From JAKZVK01 sp965248255 (GTDB lineage: Bacteria; Acidobacteriota; Terriglobia; Bryobacterales; UBA6623), in contig CBDFIW010000003.1 in assembly GCA_965248255.1 (NCBI GenBank), forward strand, positions 372,001 to 436,000: 64,000 nt of DNA, read 5' to 3'. Below, piece after piece: positions 43,054 through 52,564 of this stretch. The position numbers and the translations under genes were made by a program. The notes beneath the pieces are model-generated. The model did not search any database. It worked only from the letters and a program-made list of their open reading frames with translations, and was not told the DNA's origin. The number at the start of each line of letters is the position of its first letter. Positions within the stretch are counted from its first letter, which is position 1.

Positions 43054-44307
43054 ATGTCTACTCTTTACGCATCGCAGGAGAAAGCAACCTCCCGCAGGGG
43101 TTTTCTGCGGAGTGCCGGAACTACGGCCTTTGTGACGGGGACGGCAGCTTCCCTTGTCGCCCGATCGCTGGCGGCCGGCCCGTCAGCCGCCAAACACCAG
43201 GAGCCTCTTGACCCCGGCAAGAAGATCCGGATGGGTATTGTCGGCGGGGGGTTCGGGACCTCCTTTCAGTGGCATCTGCATCCGAACTGTATCGTTCACG
43301 CTGTCAGCGATTTGCGAAAGGACCGCCGCGACCGGCTCATGCAGGTCTACAGCTGCAGCCGCTCTCACGAGTCTCTGGAAAAGATGCTGCTGGACAAGGA
43401 AGTCGACGCCGTGGCGGTCTTCACGGGAGTCCCCGACCATGTGCGGCACTGCGTGGCGGTGATGGAAAGCGGCAAGCACGTGATCTGCGCGGTGCCGGCA
43501 TGCATGTCGCTGGAGGAGGCGCGGAAGCTCAAGGAGGCAAAAGAACGGACCGGCCTCAAGTACATGATGGCGGAAACCACTTACTACCGTTATCACACCA
43601 TTGCGGCCCGTGATCTTTTCGGTGAGGGGAAATTTGGAGAAATCTTTCACAGTCAAGTCGAATACCATCACCCCCTGAGTGAAAAGGACCGCAACTACTA
43701 CTGGTACTACCAGGGACAGAAGACCTGGCGCTTCGGCTATGCGCCGATGATGTACCCGACTCACTCCACCGGTTTCCTTGTAGGTGTCACCGGCGAGCGG
43801 CTGACGGAGGTGTCGTGCCTCGGTTGGGTCAGCCCGGAGCTATCCGACTTCTACGGGAAGGGCAAGAACGCTTATGACAATCCTTATAACTGTCAGGTGG
43901 CTTTGTTCAAGACCGATCAAGGCCACATGTGTCGCAACGGCCAGTTCCACGAAGGGACCGCCCACGATGAGCGAGCCGAATGGTACGGCTCGAAGCTGAC
44001 TTACTACATGCCGGGCTCGGGAGGCCGGCCATTCCGCATGGATGGACCCGACGCGCCGAACTGGAAAGAGGCGCCGGTTCCCACGTTCTGGGAACGGCTG
44101 CCGGCTTCGATGCGGGTGAAGACCGGACACGGTGGTTCTCACACGTTTCTGACCCACGAGTTTATCGCTGCCTTGGTTCAGGACCGCGAGCCGGCGGTCA
44201 ATGTGTACGAGTCGCTGGCGATGACGGTGCCCGGTATCGTGGCCCAGGAATCTTCCGTCAAGGGCGGCGAGCAACTCAAAGTTCCAAACTTCGATCGAAA
44301 TGCGTGA
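43054..44307 (+). CDS. Gfo/Idh/MocA-family oxidoreductase, Tat-exported (paralogue)
   Basis: This 417-residue protein resembles the one at 32638-33888: twin-arginine signal (SRRGFLRSAGTTAFVTG), nucleotide-binding IGMVGGGFGTSF-like motif (MGIVGGGFGTSFQWHLHPNC) and the same loss of the EKP lysine (ICAVPACMS). I use the ATG at 43054, seven bases after AAGGAG; an earlier in-frame ATG at 43000 has no ribosome binding site and would hide the Tat signal. The two paralogues share the order of motifs throughout and end alike. The substrate is unknown. It is separated from the amidase gene by about 150 bases. Confidence 0.9.
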   Translation: MSTLYASQEKATSRRGFLRSAGTTAFVTGTAASLVARSLAAGPSAAKHQEPLDPGKKIRMGIVGGGFGTSFQWHLHPNCIVHAVSDLRKDRRDRLMQVYSCSRSHESLEKMLLDKEVDAVAVFTGVPDHVRHCVAVMESGKHVICAVPACMSLEEARKLKEAKERTGLKYMMAETTYYRYHTIAARDLFGEGKFGEIFHSQVEYHHPLSEKDRNYYWYYQGQKTWRFGYAPMMYPTHSTGFLVGVTGERLTEVSCLGWVSPELSDFYGKGKNAYDNPYNCQVALFKTDQGHMCRNGQFHEGTAHDERAEWYGSKLTYYMPGSGGRPFRMDGPDAPNWKEAPVPTFWERLPASMRVKTGHGGSHTFLTHEFIAALVQDREPAVNVYESLAMTVPGIVAQESSVKGGEQLKVPNFDRNA

Positions 44308-44453
44308 AGGGAGACCTCAGTGACGTAACGGCCGAGGGAGCCCCAGGCTCCGATCATACTGCGTCGCAAAAGACCTCCCCCACCTGTCGATGATCTAGCC
44401 GCTCCCGGTTCCCCCTGCTTGCCGGCGGTGCTCTCCGAGCTACAGTAGACGGC

Positions 44454-46133
44454 ATGAATGCTTTCCAGCCAATCGATGCCGAGGCGCGGGACCCTCGGGA
44501 AGTTCAAGACGACCGCCATCACTTGAGCCGGCGCGGCCTACTGGGTTCAGCGGCCTTAGCGGCATTCGCCGCCGGATCGGGAAGCGGCTGTCAACGAGAG
44601 TTGCAGCCTAAGCGGCACGCCTCCAGCGATCCACGGGACTTTGAACTGAGCGAAGTCACAATCGACCGCCTCCAACAAGGGATGGAGCGCGGGGAGTACA
44701 CTGCCGAGTCCATTGCAGAGAAGTATCTGGCCCGGATCCAGCAGGTCGACAAATCCGGTCCGGCGGTGAACGCGGTGATCGAGGTTAATCCTGACGCCTT
44801 GTCGATTGCCTCTGACCTCGATCAGGAACGCAAAACTAATGGTCCCCGAGGCCCGCTGCATGGGATCCCTGTGATTCTGAAAGACAACCTCGACACAGGG
44901 GACCGCATGCAGACCACCGCCGGATCGCTGGCGCTTGAAGGGTCGATCGCGCCACATGACTCCTTCGTAGCCGAACAGTTGCGCGAAGCGGGGGCTGTGA
45001 TTTTAGCGAAGGCCAATCTCACCGAGTGGGCGAACTTTCGCGGCGGGCCTTCGACGAGCGGATGGAGTGCCCGAGGCGGCCTCACCCGCAACCCGTACGT
45101 CTTGGATCGAAATACCTGCGGGTCGAGTTCCGGCTCGGCCGCCGCGGTGGCGGCGAATCTGTGTCCGCTGGCCATCGGGACGGAGACTAACGGGTCGGTC
45201 ATTTGTCCGTCGTCGATCAACGGAGTTGTGGGCATCAAGCCCACCGTCGGGCTAGTGAGCCGGTCGGGGATCATCCCGATATCCCACACGCAAGACACGG
45301 CCGGGCCGATGGCGCGAACGGTGAAAGATGCGGCCCTCCTGCTGGGAGCACTGACCCGCGTCGACCCGGCTGACCCCGCCACGCGAGACCGCTCGGGCAA
45401 GGTGTATTCCGACTACACGGAGTTCCTTGTTTCAGGAGGGCTGCCGGGGATCCGAATCGGTGTCTGGCGTGAGGCGTTTGGCCGCCACGCCCGAGTCGAT
45501 GAATTGATGGAAGACGCGCTGAGCGCGTTGAAAACGGAAGGGGCTGTCCTTGTCGATCCAGTCGAACTGTCTCCCGGAAGCGCTTACGGCCGCTCGCCGA
45601 CCGACGTGCTGCTCTACGAGTTCAAAGCCGGCGTCAACGCTTACCTTGCCAAGCTTCGGGCGGACGTTCGAGTGCGGACACTAGCCGACGTTATTGCTTT
45701 CAACGAGGCGCATCACGACGAGGAACTCCTCTACTACGGCCAGCAAACGCTCATCGAAGCCAATGAAAAGGGCTCCCTCGATTCCCCGGAATACAGGCGT
45801 GCTTTGGCGGAGGTCCGCCGCCTCACTCGTACGGACGGCATCGACGCGACGATGCAGAAACACCGACTCGACGCCATCGTGGCCCCCAGCACGGGACCCG
45901 CATGGGTGACAGACCGTGTTCACGGTGACCGCTCTTCCTACGGAAGCTCGGGGCCCGCGGCGATGGCAGGCTATCCCAACATCACCGTCCCCATGGGATT
46001 CGTACACGGGCTCCCTGTAGGAATCTCGTTCTTCGGACATCCCTTCAGTGAGCCCACCTTGCTGAAACTGGCCTATGGATTCGAGCAGGCGACGAACGCC
46101 CGCAAGCCGCCAAGATTCCTGGCCAACGTATAA
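44454..46133 (+). CDS. Amidase signature family protein, exported lipoprotein-like
   Basis: This 559-residue protein hydrolyses amide bonds through the Ser-cisSer-Lys triad. The Lys is in HGIPVILKDNLDTGD; the Gly/Ser-rich signature is RNTCGSSSGSAAAVAANLC, with the nucleophile in GTETNGSVICPSS-type context. The N-terminus has a twin-arginine stretch (LSRRGLLGSAALAAFAAG) followed by GSGCQ, which looks like a lipoprotein cleavage site, so the enzyme may be anchored outside the cytoplasm. The length is slightly above the family average because of this leader. Substrate cannot be deduced; no partner is coupled to it. Confidence 0.92.
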   Translation: MNAFQPIDAEARDPREVQDDRHHLSRRGLLGSAALAAFAAGSGSGCQRELQPKRHASSDPRDFELSEVTIDRLQQGMERGEYTAESIAEKYLARIQQVDKSGPAVNAVIEVNPDALSIASDLDQERKTNGPRGPLHGIPVILKDNLDTGDRMQTTAGSLALEGSIAPHDSFVAEQLREAGAVILAKANLTEWANFRGGPSTSGWSARGGLTRNPYVLDRNTCGSSSGSAAAVAANLCPLAIGTETNGSVICPSSINGVVGIKPTVGLVSRSGIIPISHTQDTAGPMARTVKDAALLLGALTRVDPADPATRDRSGKVYSDYTEFLVSGGLPGIRIGVWREAFGRHARVDELMEDALSALKTEGAVLVDPVELSPGSAYGRSPTDVLLYEFKAGVNAYLAKLRADVRVRTLADVIAFNEAHHDEELLYYGQQTLIEANEKGSLDSPEYRRALAEVRRLTRTDGIDATMQKHRLDAIVAPSTGPAWVTDRVHGDRSSYGSSGPAAMAGYPNITVPMGFVHGLPVGISFFGHPFSEPTLLKLAYGFEQATNARKPPRFLANV

Positions 46134-46187
46134 CTCGGAATGTCCTCGGGAATCGACACTGCGAAGTTGAGGCCCACTGAAAGGCGT

Positions 46188-46203
46188 GCACGGCATGCCG
46201 TGC
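46188..46203. repeat. Palindromic repeat, family R1
   Basis: The perfect palindrome GCACGGCATGCCGTGC lies between the convergent amidase and CocE genes, followed by CCCC. It could serve as a bidirectional terminator hairpin. Confidence 0.75.
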
Positions 46204-46216
46204 CCCTACAGTCGGT

Positions 46217-48298
46217 TCAGTTGAGCTTTCGGGGGACGGTGACTGACCAGCTCTTGTGGAAATGGCGCATGCCGTTGATCGTGATTTCAATCTCGACCAG
46301 GTGGTGGTAAGCGGCTTTGTCACTGGCGAGTGTGGACTGGGCGCTGACAAGGACTTCCGAGCCAGTCAGAGGAACCGGAAACTCATAGCTCGATTGGATC
46401 GTTGCGTCAGCCGGATCCTTCTGAGAGACCGTAAAACTCGACCGGTTGACTCCCCTAACCGGTGTCCCCGGCGGGCTCGCAAAGCTGGTGGTCGTCGTCT
46501 GATTCACGAGGTCCTGCGTGACGGTGTGCTCGGGGCGCGCCACATCCTCGAGTTTCGGGTCGGGATGAGGTGACGGCTTGAAGTCGGGAATAGGCAAGAC
46601 CGGATTCTGTTTCGGGATGATCGGCAGCATGAGTTGAGAGGCGTGCGTGGCGTTGCGATACACGGCATTCACCGCCGGCTTGCCGGTCGGCCAGGCGTTT
46701 TGGAAGTCCGAGCTGGTGACGTCTACCCGAATGCGGTGGCCTTTTTCGAAGACGTAGGCCGTTGATTTCAGTTCAAACTTCAGCTCATAGACCTGGCCCG
46801 GCTCGAGCGGCTTTGGGTCTGCGTGAGACTCTCGATGAGTGGCCAGCAGGCCGCCGTCGGTGACAAGCTTGGAGGTGCCATCCGGCGCGACGTCACAGAG
46901 TTTAACGACGAAGTAGGCGGTGTCGGCCGTGGAGGAGACGTAAAGTGTCGCAGCGGGCTCGCCGGTGACTTCCGTATCTTCTTCCAACGGCGGGGTCGTA
47001 TAGGTCAGCGAATAGGCTTCATCGACTCGCTGGTCCAGCGGCATGGCCCAGGGGGTGATGTTGCCCCGTCCGTGCCGGCCGGAAGCGATCCCGACGGCGG
47101 GATTGTACTCGTAGCTGTCGTGCGCGTCGTCAGCCGCCTGCGGCGCCTCGGGTGTTAGACTCCCGTCCGGCTGGAAGTACATCGGTGTGTTGCTCGCCCG
47201 GGCGAGGGGCCATTCGTTCTCGTTGCGCCAGAACCCGTTTTCCTCGAGGTAGATCGGCGCGGGGTCCTTGTACTGGCGGACGAAGAGGGTCACCGGCGGC
47301 TCGTCCATGACGCCTGTGTCGATGTCCTTCAGCCAGTAGTCGAACCACTTGAGATACTCGTAGCGGCCGTCCACCCGCGGGCCGGGGAGAGCCACCTTTT
47401 CCTCAGGGTAGTAATGGCCCCAGGGTCCGACCCAGGCCTTCTTGGGGACGTTCAGGTTCGTGTAAGCCTTCAAGAGTGGCGTCGCGTACCAATCGGCCCA
47501 GCCGCCAACCACGTACACCGCGCACTTGACCCGATCGTAGCCGGGCTGCAGCGAGCGGCTTTGCCAGTAGGGTCCGTGCAAGATGTTCTTGATGTAACCG
47601 ATGCTCCACGGGACGCCGTTGTCCAGGTGTTCCTGCCAGATGTCCGACCACTTTTCGCCGACGATGTCGATGTCGGGTGGGGCGAAGTTGTAGGCCGTCA
47701 TCAAAGGACCGTAGCTCTCGAACATGTAAGGGCGGATGGCCCCGCCGGGGTTGGTCCAATCCTCGTAGACATCGTGATTGGCGGAACGGACGATGATGGC
47801 CTTCAGCGCGGGCGGGTTTTGTACGGCCACGTGCCACTGCACAACCCCGCTGTAGGATTTGCCCAGCATCCCGACCTTGCCCGTACACCAGGGCTGCTTG
47901 GCGATCCACTCGACCATCTCGTAGGCGTCTTGGCGCTCTTCGTCGGAGTAGATGTCGGTGCTGTAGCCTCCTGAGTTACCGGTACCACGGACGTCGAATT
48001 GCACGATGACGTACCCTCGCTCGGCCAGGTAGGGAACCGGTGGAGGGTACTCGTCGTTGTAGTCCGAGAGTGACTTGGCGATGCGGCGGTAGGGATTGTA
48101 TTCCATGATCCCCGGGAACTGACCTTCGGCGTCGGGCCGGGTGATCTTGACGGCCAGTTCCACCCCGTCGTGCATGGGAACGCGTACGTCGGGGATGATC
48201 GTTACCTTGTATTTGGCTTCGGAAACGGCGGCCTGTGTGGTCATCGTGATCGTGGCAAAGACGGTTGCGATGAGGCGGATCGTCGCCTGTCTCGACAT
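46217..48298 (-). CDS. CocE/NonD family hydrolase (X-Pro dipeptidyl-peptidase S15 type)
   Basis: This 693-residue exported hydrolase has a signal peptide (ATIRLIATVFATITMTTQA), an alpha/beta-hydrolase domain and a C-terminal jelly-roll. Catalytic residues visible are Ser in GMLGKSYSGVVQWH, Asp in the VGGWADWYATPLL region and His in VGPWGHYYPEE. The oxyanion/start region VRVPMHDGVELAVKITRPDA and FDVRGTGNSGG are typical of CocE. Members cleave esters or N-terminal acyl peptides. A purine-rich GAGGGGGAG precedes the ATG. A close paralogue follows upstream at 48613-50718 on the same strand, but 314 bases and a promoter separate the two. Confidence 0.92.
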   Translation of the reverse strand: MSRQATIRLIATVFATITMTTQAAVSEAKYKVTIIPDVRVPMHDGVELAVKITRPDAEGQFPGIMEYNPYRRIAKSLSDYNDEYPPPVPYLAERGYVIVQFDVRGTGNSGGYSTDIYSDEERQDAYEMVEWIAKQPWCTGKVGMLGKSYSGVVQWHVAVQNPPALKAIIVRSANHDVYEDWTNPGGAIRPYMFESYGPLMTAYNFAPPDIDIVGEKWSDIWQEHLDNGVPWSIGYIKNILHGPYWQSRSLQPGYDRVKCAVYVVGGWADWYATPLLKAYTNLNVPKKAWVGPWGHYYPEEKVALPGPRVDGRYEYLKWFDYWLKDIDTGVMDEPPVTLFVRQYKDPAPIYLEENGFWRNENEWPLARASNTPMYFQPDGSLTPEAPQAADDAHDSYEYNPAVGIASGRHGRGNITPWAMPLDQRVDEAYSLTYTTPPLEEDTEVTGEPAATLYVSSTADTAYFVVKLCDVAPDGTSKLVTDGGLLATHRESHADPKPLEPGQVYELKFELKSTAYVFEKGHRIRVDVTSSDFQNAWPTGKPAVNAVYRNATHASQLMLPIIPKQNPVLPIPDFKPSPHPDPKLEDVARPEHTVTQDLVNQTTTTSFASPPGTPVRGVNRSSFTVSQKDPADATIQSSYEFPVPLTGSEVLVSAQSTLASDKAAYHHLVEIEITINGMRHFHKSWSVTVPRKLN

Positions 48299-48378
48299 GT
48301 CGTCACTCCCCCTCGTTCGTCGGAAGGTTCTGTCAACTGGGTTGTACTATCCTCTTGTGCGCCGGTGCTAGCCGTCTG

Positions 48379-48408
48379 ATCTAGGCGTCATCTGAACGAG
48401 AATGTCAA
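48379..48408 (-). promoter_or_regulatory. Possible sigma-70-type promoter for the CocE gene
   Basis: On the minus strand TTGACA (48408-48403) is followed after 18 bases by CTAGAT (48384-48379), about 80 bases before the ATG at 48298. The -35 box is perfect, the -10 box weak. Confidence 0.4.
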
Positions 48409-48435
48409 GTTCTTGAAGCAATGCCCGGGCGGGAT

Positions 48436-48480
48436 GTGGCGCACGCCCATGGCGTGCCGAGCCGAGCCATGCTCGGCTCC
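48436..48480. repeat. Solitary R2 REP-like repeat
   Basis: One R2 unit, with the imperfect GGCGCACGCC/GGCGTGCC hairpin and a perfect GAGCCGAGC-CAT-GCTCGGCTC hairpin, lies between the two CocE paralogues. The rest of this 314-base interval (48299-48612) contains only the promoter noted above and no gene. Confidence 0.8.
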
Positions 48481-48612
48481 TGGCTCGCGACTGTTCACGA
48501 GACAGGATCGCTTTCTGCCGCGCAGCGTACCCGTTTCGCGGACCTGCGAACCGAGGAATCGGTTCTCGGCAAGCCTAGAGGCTTACGCCACATGATCTCC
48601 GCGACATTCCAC

Positions 48613-50718
48613 TCAGTTGAGCCTACGTGGGACGGAGACCCGCCAACTCTTGTTGAAGTGAGTCTTGCCTTGGACGGTGACCTCGACTTGAGTCAGAAAC
48701 CGGAACGAGGTGATGTCGCTGACCAACGTTTCGCTTGACTCGACTTTGATCTCGCCCTCGGGGCCGTCCATTGTCAGCGTGCATCCGGACCGCATCGAGG
48801 CGTCCGCCGGATTGGCCTTTGACACGGTGAAGTAGGAAGAGAGATGTCGCTGGGCTTGCCTGAGGCCATCGTAACTCTTCCCTTTGCTCTTCGCCAGCAG
48901 GTGAACGGTGATGGTGTCGTTGACCAGGTCGCGCGTGATCTCATGCTCCACGTCATTCAGATCCTCCAACTTGGGCGCGGGCCGTGGCGACGGCTTGAAG
49001 TCGGGCGGCAGCAGCTTTGGATTCTGGACCGGTGTAATGGGCAAGATCACATGTGACGGATAACGGCCACCGTAGTGGATCTTGTTGACGGCGTTTTGCG
49101 CGACCGGCCAGGCGTTCTGGAAGTCCGCGCTGGCTACGTCCACGCGGATGCGATGCCCCTTGGGGAACACGTAGGCGTAGTATTTGAGATCGATTCGCAG
49201 CTCGTAGACTTTGCCGGGCTCGATGGGTTCGGGCTCGGCGTGGGAATTGCGATGAGACGTGAGGAGTCCTTCGTCGGCGATCCACTTTGAGGTGCTGTCG
49301 GGCGCCACGTCGGTGATCTTGACATGGAAATAGGCGCTGTCCGCCGATGAGCTGACGTACAAGACGGCCGTGGCGCCGCCGATCGACTCCACGTCTTCCT
49401 CCAATGGCGGCGTTGTGTAGGTCAACGACAACGCTTCATCAGCGCGTTGGTCGACGGGCATGCCCCAGGGAAGGATGCCGCCGCCCCAGAAGAGGCCGGA
49501 TGTCGCTCCGATCGTGGGATCGTAGACGTGCTCATCGGCCTGCTCTGGAGCGGATGCGGAAGAGTCCTCGCTGAGCTTTCCATCGGCGTGGAAGTACATC
49601 GGCGTGTCTTTGTTTCGCGCCGGCGGCCACTCGTTCTCATTCCGCCAGAACCCGTTGTCGTCGATGTACATGGCGACTTCCGGTTCCTTATACTCCTTCA
49701 CGAATACGGTCACGGCAGGCTCATCCATCACACCGGTATCCATGCCCTTGAGCCAGTGGTCGTACCACTTGAGCAGCTCATAGCGTCCGTCGATGCGCGG
49801 GCCGGGCACGGCCATCTCCGGCCACCAGTGCCCCCAAGGCCCGACGAGAGCTTTCTTGGGAACGTCGAGCTTGGCAAAGGCACGCAGGATCGGCGTGGGG
49901 TAGACGTCCGCCCAGCCGGCCCATAGGAGCGTGGGGACCTTCACCCGGCTGTAGTCGGGCTGGAGTGAACGGTCCGTCCAATAGGACCCATGAACAGGGT
50001 GGGTAATGTAGCCAATTCCCCAGGGACGATTGTTCGCGAGGCGCTCTTCCCAAATCTCGGTCCACTTCTCACCGACGTGGTCGATGTCGGGTGGGGCGAA
50101 ATTGAAAGCCGCCATCAGCGGGGAGTAGGTGTCGAACATGTAGGGCCGCAGCGCCCCGCCGGGGTAGACCCAATCGAGATACACGTCGTCGTTGGAAGAG
50201 CCCACCACCAGCGTCTTGAGGTGCGGCGGGTTCTTGATGCCGACCTGCCACTGCACGACGCCGCCATAGGAGTACCCCCACATGCCGACCCCGCCATCGC
50301 ACCAGGGCTGGGCGGCAATCCATTCGACCATGTCGTAGGCGTCGTTTTGCTCCTTTTCGGCGTAGATGTCTTGGCTAGATCCGCCGGAGTTGCCGGTGCC
50401 GCGGACATCGTAGTAGACGACCGCATAGCCGCGTTCGGCGAAATAGGCTGGTCCGTGCGTGGTGTTGCTATACTTCTCTTCTTCGTAGGAGGATTTGACC
50501 CGGCTCAGAGTGCGATACGGCGTGTAGTTCATGATGGCGGGGAACTTGCCCGGCGCATCGGGACGCACGACGACCGCGCCGATCTCCACGCCGTCCCGCA
50601 TCACGGGCCGCACGGTGCGTTCGATTTTGACTTTGTATTGTGGTTGCGAGACCGCCCCCAGGGCCGTTGCCGTGAGCAGGGAAACCAAGATGAATCGCGC
50701 CGGGTGTTTGCTGAGCAT
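48613..50718 (-). CDS. CocE/NonD family hydrolase, paralogue
   Basis: This protein of about 701 residues has the same build as its neighbour: signal peptide (RFILVSLLTATALGAVSQ), MRDGVEIGAVVVRPDAPG, YDVRGTGNSGG, nucleophile Ser in GMWGYSYGGVVQW, His in VGPWGHWWPE and a C-terminal jelly-roll ending in VSVPRRLN. The nucleophile elbow differs from the neighbour (GYSYGG versus GKSYSG), hinting at different substrates. The start is the ATG at 50718 or the TTG one codon earlier, both after AGGAGG. It is divergent from the small membrane protein and symporter genes, with a 60-base shared control region. Confidence 0.92.
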   Translation of the reverse strand: MLSKHPARFILVSLLTATALGAVSQPQYKVKIERTVRPVMRDGVEIGAVVVRPDAPGKFPAIMNYTPYRTLSRVKSSYEEEKYSNTTHGPAYFAERGYAVVYYDVRGTGNSGGSSQDIYAEKEQNDAYDMVEWIAAQPWCDGGVGMWGYSYGGVVQWQVGIKNPPHLKTLVVGSSNDDVYLDWVYPGGALRPYMFDTYSPLMAAFNFAPPDIDHVGEKWTEIWEERLANNRPWGIGYITHPVHGSYWTDRSLQPDYSRVKVPTLLWAGWADVYPTPILRAFAKLDVPKKALVGPWGHWWPEMAVPGPRIDGRYELLKWYDHWLKGMDTGVMDEPAVTVFVKEYKEPEVAMYIDDNGFWRNENEWPPARNKDTPMYFHADGKLSEDSSASAPEQADEHVYDPTIGATSGLFWGGGILPWGMPVDQRADEALSLTYTTPPLEEDVESIGGATAVLYVSSSADSAYFHVKITDVAPDSTSKWIADEGLLTSHRNSHAEPEPIEPGKVYELRIDLKYYAYVFPKGHRIRVDVASADFQNAWPVAQNAVNKIHYGGRYPSHVILPITPVQNPKLLPPDFKPSPRPAPKLEDLNDVEHEITRDLVNDTITVHLLAKSKGKSYDGLRQAQRHLSSYFTVSKANPADASMRSGCTLTMDGPEGEIKVESSETLVSDITSFRFLTQVEVTVQGKTHFNKSWRVSVPRRLN

Positions 50719-50778
50719 CAATCGTATTTCCTCCTAGCGCGCTATTGTAGAACACTCTGCGTGAATTAGTCATCCATC

Positions 50779-50976
50779 ATGCGACCGCAAGGAGAACCTG
50801 AGTTGGAAACAAGTGACTCAACCAAGCGTGCCGAGACCGGCCAATACGACGAGACCGAACTTGATCTCATGGACCAGGTGCCAACTCCCCGCTTCAATCC
50901 CTGGTTGGTTTTGATTCTACTGATGCTCTCCGGCTTCCTCTACGTCTGGATCTGGGGCGTCCTGCTGCGGGGATAG
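50779..50976 (+). CDS. Small single-pass membrane protein paired with symporter
   Basis: This 65-residue protein has a polar, acidic N-terminal half (TGQYDETELDLMDQVPTP) and one C-terminal transmembrane helix (NPWLVLILLMLSGFLYVWIWG) ending in a short LLRG tail. It stops four bases before the sodium:solute symporter gene, so the two are cotranscribed and probably coupled. I do not recognise a family. Small membrane subunits next to SSS transporters are known (for example DUF485 or DUF4212 proteins), but this one has a single helix and does not match them visibly. AAGGAG lies upstream near the ATG. Confidence 0.7.
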   Translation: MRPQGEPELETSDSTKRAETGQYDETELDLMDQVPTPRFNPWLVLILLMLSGFLYVWIWGVLLRG

Positions 50977-50979
50977 CTA

Positions 50980-52392
50980 ATGGAGAATCTGGAAGCATCC
51001 TGGTGGTTGATCGGCGTCTACCTCGCCGCGATGCTGGGGATCGGCATCCTCGGACGCGGAAAGGTGACCACCATCGAGGATATGGCGGTTGCCGGACGCC
51101 GCTCGGGCGTATGGCTGATCGCCTTCTCGGTGGCGGCGACGTGGATCAACGGCACGACCCTAGTGGGCAATTCCGCGCTGGGCAAAGAATTTGGATTGAG
51201 CAGTTATTGGGCCGGCGGCTCGTTCTTATTTGTCACGGTGTGGATCGGCTACTACATCGTGCCCAGGTTGCGAGAAACCGGGATCATCACAATCCCTGAG
51301 TTGTTTGAGCGCTACTTCGGCCCTAAATATCGGCTGGTGTCACTCTGTTTGGTGATCCTTCGTGATTTAGGCGTCACGGCGGGCACGCTGGGGGCACTGA
51401 CGGTTGTGACCACCGCCTTGCTGGACATTTCGGTCGTCGAGTCGCAAGCCCTTTGGCTTGGCGTCACGGTGATCTATGTTTTCTTGGGCGGGATGTGGGC
51501 TGTTCTGGTAACCGACTCCATCCAGTTCGTCATTATTGTGATCGGCACCGTAGGACTTCTATACTCGGGGGTTAGCCAAGTAGGGGGCCTCTCCGAACTA
51601 GGCAGCCGCGTGGACCCGGCGCTGCTCGACCTCTTCGGGCGAGCGGGCGGCCTGCAAGTCTTAGGGTGGATTGTCATCGGTATCGGGGTTACGTGTGGAT
51701 ACCAGGGGATCATCCAGCGAGGTTTCGCTGCTTCCAGCCCCGAAACGGCTAGGAAAGGCTTCCTATATGGCGGAGTGCTCGGCATCCTTTGGTATATCAT
51801 TCCACCGTTGATCGGCCTGCTCGGCTTGGCGCTGCACGGGGACACCGTAAGAGCGGAAGACACGTTCGTCCGAGTGGCTTTTGACTCGACGAGCGGTCAG
51901 ATGGCAACCTTGATCGTCGTGAGTGTTCTCGCGGCGAGCATGTCCACGCTGTCGTCGACGATCAACACCCTGGCTTCGAACTTCACGATTGACCTTTACC
52001 AGCGCTTCATTGATCCGCAGTCAAGCGTCCGACGTCAACTGTGGGTCTACCGTGCCAACGTTGTACTGGTAGGGCTACTGGCAGCCGTAATTTACTACCT
52101 CGTTCCACTTCTGATCGAGCTGTTTTGGCTGGGGGGCCGCATCATGGGATCTTCGGTGGCGCCGGCGTTGGTCGCTCTTGTTTTGTTCCCGGCTGCCAGA
52201 AGGGCTCCCAAAACAGTTCTCTCGGCAATGATCTTGGGAGCCACAACCGTGACTCTGTTGCAGATTTTCGGGGCCATTCAGGAAGTCGGATCGGTCGTGA
52301 TTATTTGGCAGCTCGACCCAATCCTGGTGGGCTTGCCCATTGCTGTTCTTACCCTGTGCTTGGGCACTTGGATCGAAACTCGGCAAAGGTAG
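50980..52392 (+). CDS. Sodium:solute symporter (SSS family)
   Basis: This 470-residue integral membrane protein has about 13 hydrophobic helices and SSS motifs: GRGKVTTIEDMAVAGRRSG, AATWINGTTLVGNSALG, IPELFERYFGPKYRL and VSVLAASMSTLSSTINTLASNF. It imports a small organic solute with sodium. Its substrate might be amino acids or peptides released by the adjacent CocE hydrolases, but this is inference from position. It follows the 65-residue membrane protein after three bases. A pair of stable hairpins directly after the stop probably terminates the transcript. Confidence 0.92.
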   Translation: MENLEASWWLIGVYLAAMLGIGILGRGKVTTIEDMAVAGRRSGVWLIAFSVAATWINGTTLVGNSALGKEFGLSSYWAGGSFLFVTVWIGYYIVPRLRETGIITIPELFERYFGPKYRLVSLCLVILRDLGVTAGTLGALTVVTTALLDISVVESQALWLGVTVIYVFLGGMWAVLVTDSIQFVIIVIGTVGLLYSGVSQVGGLSELGSRVDPALLDLFGRAGGLQVLGWIVIGIGVTCGYQGIIQRGFAASSPETARKGFLYGGVLGILWYIIPPLIGLLGLALHGDTVRAEDTFVRVAFDSTSGQMATLIVVSVLAASMSTLSSTINTLASNFTIDLYQRFIDPQSSVRRQLWVYRANVVLVGLLAAVIYYLVPLLIELFWLGGRIMGSSVAPALVALVLFPAARRAPKTVLSAMILGATTVTLLQIFGAIQEVGSVVIIWQLDPILVGLPIAVLTLCLGTWIETRQR

Positions 52393-52433
52393 CGACAGGC
52401 ACTCCTGCCTGTCGGCCGGCGCGAAGCGCCGGC
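52393..52433. terminator. Tandem hairpins after the symporter gene
   Basis: CGACAGGCA-CTCC-TGCCTGTCG (52393-52414) is immediately followed by GCCGGCGC-GAA-GCGCCGGC (52415-52433). Both are perfect stems of 9 and 8 base pairs. There is no U-run after them, so they may stabilise mRNA or be a repeat unit rather than a classic intrinsic terminator. Confidence 0.5.
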
Positions 52434-52493
52434 AGGGCACAACACGTCGCGCCCCTATCAGCCTGTGGCAAGACCGGGAGCGATGAAATGTAG

Positions 52494-52513
52494 GGGCACG
52501 GCATGCCGTGCCC
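52494..52513. repeat. Palindromic repeat, family R1
   Basis: A perfect 20-base palindrome GGGCACGGCATGCCGTGCCC preceded by TAGG. It belongs to the same family as those at 21683, 23848, 46188 and 62222. Confidence 0.8.
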
Positions 52514-52564
52514 GGCTGCCCGGCCAGACGACGGGCTTCACAAGATGAGCCATTCGCCTGCGGC

